A stretch of DNA of 64,000 nt from Cladopsammia gracilis. Lineage: Eukaryota > Cnidaria > Anthozoa > Scleractinia > Dendrophylliidae. Numbering within the stretch: the stretch's first letter is position 1; each line of letters begins with the position of its first letter. Location: NCBI GenBank assembly GCA_022457155.1, contig JAJGOT010000257.1, forward strand, positions 375,001 through 439,000, given 5' to 3'. The translations under genes were made by a program, and so were the position numbers. Positions 58,096 through 64,000 of the stretch are shown piece after piece. The notes under the pieces are model-generated. The model worked only from the letters and a program-made list of their open reading frames with translations, searched no databases and was not told the DNA's origin.

Positions 58096-59650
58096 AACAG
58101 GGGGCTTTCTTGTGACGCATGCGCACAAAAGTACGCGGCTTGCTTGCTTTGGCTCCGAAGTGATATCTTGTTGTCAAGTGCCGTGGCTAAATTCGGGGCT
58201 AATTCCTTCATTTTCGTTTGCGGGAAAAACTTTAAATCAACACACAGTAAAAGTACAAATCATATTAGTACGTTGGGGATGAAAATACTGGCCCTTTGAG
58301 CTTAAGATTGTAATGCTGTTCAACAACTCGAAGAGACAACTCTATGCAAGGACTTATATATTAATGGCGGATTTGTGGTCTTCAATGGACATTGCCACGT
58401 GAACTTTCTACCCAGAATTGATATATGAACTGTCAACGTATCCGTAAAGGTAAGTTTGTTTTATTTAAGTCCCTCTTTAAGAAATCGCGCCAAGGAGTAC
58501 ATGCGAAATCTTTCGGTGAACTTCCTTGCTCTAATGCAAAATGCCAATTTCTCGCCGTCTTGGCAGACCATGATTTCGAAGTCCAGTCGTTGTGCCACAG
58601 AGTTTTAAATAAAAATGGCAACAACTATCATTTTGAAATCCGTTTATCTAGCAGAGATCAATCACAAAATGGGGGAAGTTTTGTGTTTTCAGCTTTATAG
58701 TGAAACACGTTGGTTCTCGTCTTGTTGTTTGTGTAGTTCAACTTCCCTCGTGGCGAATGCCATAACTTCAAATAAATCATACACGGTTTCTAGAACTCTT
58801 GTTACCTTGTAATCACTTTTTTCTTTGCAATCGGTAGCAAAATGAAGCCTCAACTCGAATTAACAAATCTACAAAAGATTATTGTTTATTGAATATTAAT
58901 TAGTTGTTTATTATTCGAAAACCGCTCGTTGTGCCAGAGCAATATATATTGGAAACTAAACTACATTCAATTTGCTTTTAATACATGGTGCTACATTGGC
59001 TTGGAAAATGGGGGAAGTTGGAGATTTTTTAGATGTTTTGAGTATAAACTAACTCATTAAACTGTTCCTAAACATAACTTTTGCTATACTTGAAGTCTCT
59101 GCTTGGGAATTGCCCCTGAAATAGCTTCATCTGGGATTGTTGTCAGTTTGTATGACAAATGAACTAAATTTGAGATTGCCTCAAAAGCAAAACTCATAAT
59201 ATCATCATAATATAGTTTTTTTTGGATGTGCATTATATTATTTTTACTGTAATTGTAACATAAACAACAAACACCACTTTCTTAGCTGAAAATAGTTTCA
59301 GACCCTCTTGTCACTTTGGCAAGCTTATACACCTATTTCAGAAAAGGTTGTCGCAGCTATAGTCAAGTATACATGCCATGCACCTTTAGCGTGCTGAAAA
59401 TAAAAAACACTTTAGAAATAAAATTTTGAGTAGACATTGCATTACATATTAGTTTTTATTATTGTTTTGGGCTCTGACCATTTTTCATGTTGTAGAATGC
59501 CAGACATTTGCCAAAGAACCAGTTATTTCATACCTCCCATGCTCCTTTGTGGTCTAGGGGCATAGACTTAAGTACAACAACCTTTTTTAAATAGTTGTAT
59601 AGCTATTTAAGAAGTCCTACACACTATGTAACTCAGTAACATAAGCAAAA

Positions 59651-61895
59651 TTACTCCTTAGCTCCCATTACAAATAAGTTAGCACCATCAATATCATGTC
59701 CCCAGTCACGCACACACATAAGTGATAGATACGACAAAAATTTGTCAAGGTGCTCATATTTGGCAAGTGCTACTATCCCTCCATGTTGTCCATGAGGATG
59801 ACTTTCAAATAGTGCGATTGACTGTTCAGCTTTACTACAGCAGAGAAGCATTGACTTGTCTGGTGGAGCAATAAGGATTGTACAACAATCCTCAGCAATG
59901 GAGCAAATTTCATTCAGCTTGCCTGTGAGAGATGCTTTACAAAAGATCCCTATGTCCTCAACTATTTTAAGGTTATAATTGTCAGTTCTTGTTCGAAGTG
60001 CTCCCTGGACATTTAAGTTTGGTTGACTCAGTGGCATGTTCAATGTATTGTAAAGCAAATTTCCCTCTTTCATTGAAACAGTTTCTCTGCCATTTAATGA
60101 CACATGTAAGGGGCCAATACAGGGAATTATTGAAAGTATTTTTGGCTGATTTACTATACTTTGTGTTTCAGGGATGGAGGTTGAGGCTGTGGCATAGCAA
60201 TGATCATGAGGAGGCTGTGGAAGTATGGAAGAACCATTTGCATGAGCTGGATTACTGAACTTGGACAAAGTCTCATACACATAGATTTTGTACACATAGA
60301 TTTAGCATTGCTCAGTTGTTCTGTAAGTGGTCGTGGAGTGAATTGTAGTGTAGTCATCGATGACTAGCACCAATTGCCACCTCTGTGCAATGGCCTCTGT
60401 CGCTATTTCATTGATTTTTGTAGATGCTGTTTTTGCCATCTCATTCATCATTAATTTTGATTTACTTTTGCTACAGGACGCTCCCATGAGATGCTCTGTT
60501 TGCAATCCCTCATTATTTATGTTTGACTGTTTGAGAAATATGTTATGGTCCGTTTGCAGCCATTTGCATAATTGGCTCAAACCATAGCATAGCTTGTAAA
60601 TTAAAGCAACTGTTCTTTTTTTGTTGGATTCCACTCGTTGTTCAGAATGCCTTTCACTTGTCATCGCCGAAAGAATAGTACTAAAGATTGTTTTGGCTCC
60701 TGCCTTAGTGCACAACTTTTGAAATTCCTCTGGATCATATATTGGTGATTTTCCTGAACTAGTGAATTCTTGGAAGAGAGTATTTTTTATACATTGTTAT
60801 GTAACTCCTTTGAAATGTCACACCCTGAAAGAAAAGAACAACAGAATTAATTGGATTACCAAAATATATTCTGTCTGTTTGTCTTCCCACTCTTTCTATA
60901 GGTCTTTCTTTGCCTGCCTGCCTCTTTCTGTAGATCTATCTCACTGCCCCACTTTGTCTGTCTGTCTTCCTGTCTGCCTCCTTTGTTATACGTTTGTTGT
61001 TGTATGTGGGTCGTTTTATGAAACATTGAAAATAAAATTGAGCCTTGAACCATATGTCTGTTTGGCTGATCAATCAGATAAAAAGTACTTAAAACGTTTT
61101 TGTGGCTCTTTCTTGGTGTTGCAAGGCACCTAGAGCACGAAGACAATCAAACAATAGACAAAAACAAAGAAAATGCAGTAAAACAATACTATTGAAAACA
61201 AAGAACTCTAGGTTGAAATGTATTAATGCACCTTGCAACACCAAGAAAGAGCCGTTTTTGTTGGTTTTCCGTTTGCCTTAGATAAATTATTTTATATCCT
61301 ACGTTTGGAAAGCTGGAGCATTTCCTCCTGCACTTCCTCATAAAGCCCAGGCGGGAAAAGCACTCGACCACAAGGTCCCCTTAAAATTTCGCCGAAGCAC
61401 GTCTCTTCTACCGTCCAGTCCGTCCAGAGTCAAGTGATATCGCGGTGTTTTAAGCTGTCGTTTGGGTAGCTGCCGATTTTCTAGCGAGCTGGGTCCTTGT
61501 GGTTCCTACTGGTGCTTTGTCCTTTGCGCGCCTTCCCATTTTAGGGTGCCTGTATTTTCCCACTCGCTAAAATGAAAATTTTGAATATATATTTTTTGCT
61601 TTAATGGTAGCACTTTGTGTTTAAATCCAACCAATCGTCATAATACCTACCTGTGAAAACGAAGATTTTCTTTTGAGGGCCATTCTACAGGCACCGCAAA
61701 TGCGCGCACCGTCGAGGTCAAGTTGGTTACAACTTTCAGGTGGCAAAATTCCGCAACATAAGAAGCGACTGGCCTGCAACTTTTTCTGTTAGTGATTTTT
61801 TCGCACACTGAACACTTACCCGAATCTCTTTTACATTCAGAAACGAATATTAAAAGAACAGAGAGAATAACTAACAAGTTTAAAGAACCCGCCAT
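59651..61895 (-). pseudogene. Unknown transposon-borne protein (copy 2)
   Basis: Same broken gene as 55484-57728 with the same shifts, intron signals and stops. The core segment is at 60715-60302 and the last segment at 60295-59651. Decay predates the duplication. Confidence 0.6.
61104..61253. mobile_element. 150-bp MITE inside copy 2
   Basis: Counterpart of 56937-57086 with the same GTTTTTGT flanks. Confidence 0.8.
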
Positions 61896-61997
61896 TGCTG
61901 TGAAATGTTCTGGTAGTCTATGGGGGCCCTGTGGTGAGCCCGCGTGACAGCGGTGTTTGCGCATGCTAATGCAAAAAAGCCCCCTGTTGTGAAAATA

Positions 61998-62100
61998 TGG
62001 AATGCGACGGCTGTACCGTATGTCTACACAAATAAAAGTGCTGGTGGTGGATTTAAAATAATTTGTTCGCTCGTAACAGATTCAAGTTTTCTCTGCGGCG
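61998..62100 (+). repeat. Partial local repeat R3
   Basis: Begins TGGAATGCGACGG like R2, then departs after TTTTCTCTGCGGCG. It marks the right limit of the tandem duplication. Confidence 0.75.
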
Positions 62101-62735
62101 TCAACGGCGGGGTTGGAAAATAAATACACTTGACGACAGCGAAATAAGATATTCTTAACTGCATAAGTACAAGTGAAAGCGACAGTCATAGTTCAGGCAA
62201 ATTAAACAGTGACCTACGGATTTCAAAACAACGAAAACACGGCTTGTTCGCTGTCGTGGTTAATTAAGTTTTATGCGCTTTGAGTTCCACGCGTTGGGTT
62301 CCGGCAGTCGGATTGAGCTGAAATAAAATTAAGTAAAAGAGAAATTCAAAACTGCATAAAAAGAGTATCGTCTTATAGAAACGGCGCATTCTTCAACATA
62401 TATTTCACTGCCGCGAAAATCCATCAATATTACAGCGGTTGCCAGTTGAGTTATTATAATTTTCCAGACGATTCAAAACAGTAAATCCAACTCCCTCGCG
62501 ATGAATTCCTGACAAAAAAAAAGCTCAACCGACAGACTAGAATATTTTTCAAACAGAGTTCGAGGTTTGGTTAATAATTATTTTTAATTTTTTGGCATAT
62601 ACAAATATAGACTTGTAATACTCTCACCAAAATGATTTCTTCAAAACCGTCACGACCGCCATGGGAGATTAAAGAAACCCATCTAGTGCTCAAACCGCAA
62701 AGAAAATCTGCAACGGAAATTAAAGAGGGTCTCCT
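62101..62735. other. Unassigned DNA
   Basis: No gene or defined repeat recognised. Confidence 0.35.
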
Positions 62736-62852
62736 AGGGGTTTTTGGGGAACAAGGGAACACGGGAAATTTGGCAATGGGAACACGGGAACAAAGCAAAA
62801 AAATCGTAGGGAACAAGGGAACATCAAAAAGGTTAGGGAGCAGGGGAACAAA
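62736..62852. repeat. Purine-rich short repeat GGGAACA(C)
   Basis: Irregular copies of GGGAACAAGGGAACACGGGA over about 115 bases. The open frames on both strands here are only translations of the repeat. Confidence 0.75.
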
Positions 62853-63079
62853 CACAAAAAATTAAAAGGCCCTACGTTTTTTACATAAACATGGGGTGAT
62901 AGAAGATTTTCTGCTGTTTTCCGATTTCTTTGGCAAGTTTTTGTTCCCATCTTTCGTGTCTACTCGTCTCTACCTCTGGCGCCGAAATCGTTCTTTTCCG
63001 ACAAGTGCCGACAATTGGTTAAATATTTAACTTTAACGATGTTATAGCGGTTTTCTAAAGACTATTGATAATCAATACA

Positions 63080-63262
63080 GCCCGGGAAAAGGTGCAATTG
63101 TCAACCATGTCCAGGCGTGGAAAACATGACCCAGTGCCAAGAGCTGAAAGAAAAAGGTGCAACTTTGTGGTGCCAAGCGCGGGAAAAAAGGAAACAAGTG
63201 CTAAGCGCGGGAAAGCGTATAACTAGTGCCAAGCGCGGGAAAACGTGCAACCGATGCCAGGT
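63080..63262. repeat. Minisatellite, about 30-bp unit, about five copies
   Basis: Degenerate tandem copies of GTGCCAAGCGCGGGAAAA followed by about 12 variable bases. It is GC-richer than the surroundings and ends just before the coding region. Confidence 0.75.
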
Positions 63263-63447
63263 CAGACCTGGTCAATTTTGACAGCACATGTGCAGCTGGT
63301 GAATTCGAAAGTCCTGAGGATGGATGTGGTCGATCTTGGTAGAAACGTTGACCGTATGTTGCTGCCAGTGACTGCAGCGATTTACCAAAATGGAGTGGAG
63401 AAGCCAGCAATGCGCTGGACATTTGAAATGGCGATTGGCGCCATTAG

Positions 63448-64000
63448 CGACCAAAAGTTGCATGGATTCCTTCAAAGATTAAGAGGAGGATTTGGAAGTG
63501 CAAATGTGGCCAATATGTCCAGCCAACGGGTGTATTTGCTGAAAGGAAAACAGTCTTTGTGATCGACTCTTCAACAGGCTGCTTCAGAATGACAAGTGAA
63601 GTGCTTCCTTTGGTCAAGTATCTGAGTAATCTTCAGACGTTTGCTGTCACGTTTGGCTTGCACCAGAAGAAACAAATGTCAACGTCGTTCACTATCGACA
63701 CAGCAATTGCCAGAATCCAAGAAGTATATGACTTTGATTGCCAGTGTATAGATCGAGTCAAAGCCTTCCTTGGGACAGAAGCCCAGACTCAAGGTCCGCA
63801 GGGAACCGTTTCGTCAGTCGTTGTGGAGGACGAAAGAAGGATCTTGCTTGCACTGGGAGAAATTAGAGATCTTTTTCGAAAGTATGCCCCACAGCTTTTG
63901 GATGTGTTCAAACTTAAAAGCCTTTTGACGCTGGTAGTGGAGAACGTTTTCTCCGAGATGAGGGCAGGTGCATCTGACATGCCAATGCAGTTGCAATTTG
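63448..64000 (+). CDS. Unknown protein, partial, runs off the window
   Basis: Open for 184 codons from a stop at 63445-63447 to the window end, with no ATG at its start. Contains KCKCGQYVQPTGVFAERK (a possible metal-binding CxC), VFVIDSSTGCFRM, a middle helical part (ILLALGEIRDLFRKYAPQLL) and LLTLVVENVFSEMRAG. The last motif resembles segments near the end of some transposon-derived proteins, but I cannot place the family. A different frame (63245-63562) overlaps the start and reads LGRNVDRMLLPVTAAIYQNG and FEMAIGAISDQKL. It may be the upstream part of the same gene, joined through a frameshift or an intron near 63490. Confidence 0.45.

Larger units (their letters stand above)
58096..61988. 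mobile_element. Unclassified DNA transposon, 3893 bp, copy 2
   Basis: Exact positional counterpart of 53929-57821 shifted by 4167 bp, with the same ends and GTGAAAATA flanks (58087-58095, 61989-61997). The near identity, including the nested MITE and all frameshifts, shows it arose by tandem duplication and not by a second insertion. Confidence 0.78.
53664..61997 (+). repeat. Two tandem copies of a 4167-bp segment
   Basis: 53664-57830 and 57831-61997 are almost identical; I noticed only scattered single-base differences (for example CAACCACC near 55110 versus CAAACACC near 59270). Each copy is one R repeat (265 bp) plus one 3.9-kb element and its duplication. A partial third R follows. Unequal exchange between R repeats explains the structure. 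A collapsed or doubled assembly is the alternative. Confidence 0.9.

Overview
The window looks like an animal genome, most likely a cnidarian and possibly a stony coral. This is inference. Genes are broken into spliced exons, non-coding DNA is AT-rich, and the mobile elements are families common in cnidarian genomes: BEL/Pao, DIRS, Penelope-like, LINE, DNA transposons with an XPG-like nuclease, and foldback MITEs. I found no intact, recognisable host gene. Nearly everything that can be named is repetitive or of mobile origin. Several open frames begin at non-ATG codons, so start positions are only approximate.

Layout. (1) 1-8.6 kb: low-information DNA with a LINE remnant (about 1.1-1.6 kb), two 144-bp MITEs of one family with perfect 9-bp target duplications, several foldback repeats and a spliced fragment of a ZMYM/KCTD1/Crypton-type domain. 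(2) 8.6-30.4 kb: a satellite of 52 units (48 of about 435 bp and four shortened to about 231 bp). Every unit carries splice-donor-like, splice-acceptor-like and AATAAA motifs around one small open frame. The array has higher-order repeats of several lengths. (3) 30.4-47.6 kb: a nest of insertions that splits the satellite. A minus-strand DIRS retrotransposon fragment is interrupted twice. A BEL/Pao LTR element (41642-45987, duplication GACCG) sits in its gag gene, and a foldback-like DNA transposon (30733-40843, duplication GTA) sits in its reverse transcriptase. That transposon is itself interrupted by a 7.2-kb relative (33224-40446, duplication TAA) that carries the XPG/PIN-nuclease protein genes. 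A TA-flanked MITE and a Penelope-like remnant follow. (4) 47.6-48.4 kb: two more satellite units. (5) 48.4-53.5 kb: mostly unassigned DNA, with a 1.14-kb element at 49997-51134 (9-bp duplication, long inverted repeats) that contains a RecQ-type helicase fragment. (6) 53.5-62.1 kb: two almost identical 4167-bp tandem copies, each made of a 265-bp local repeat plus a 3.9-kb element (inverted ends AACAGGGGGC, 9-bp duplication). That element carries a broken spliced gene of a family I cannot name. (7) 62.1-64 kb: two short-period repeats, then an open frame running off the window end.

The most interesting items are the satellite built from gene-end-like units, the nest whose order of events can be read from exact target duplications, and the 3.9-kb element with the unclassified protein, which may be an undescribed transposon family. 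The genes do not form a pathway. What links them is insertion, truncation, unequal exchange and decay.
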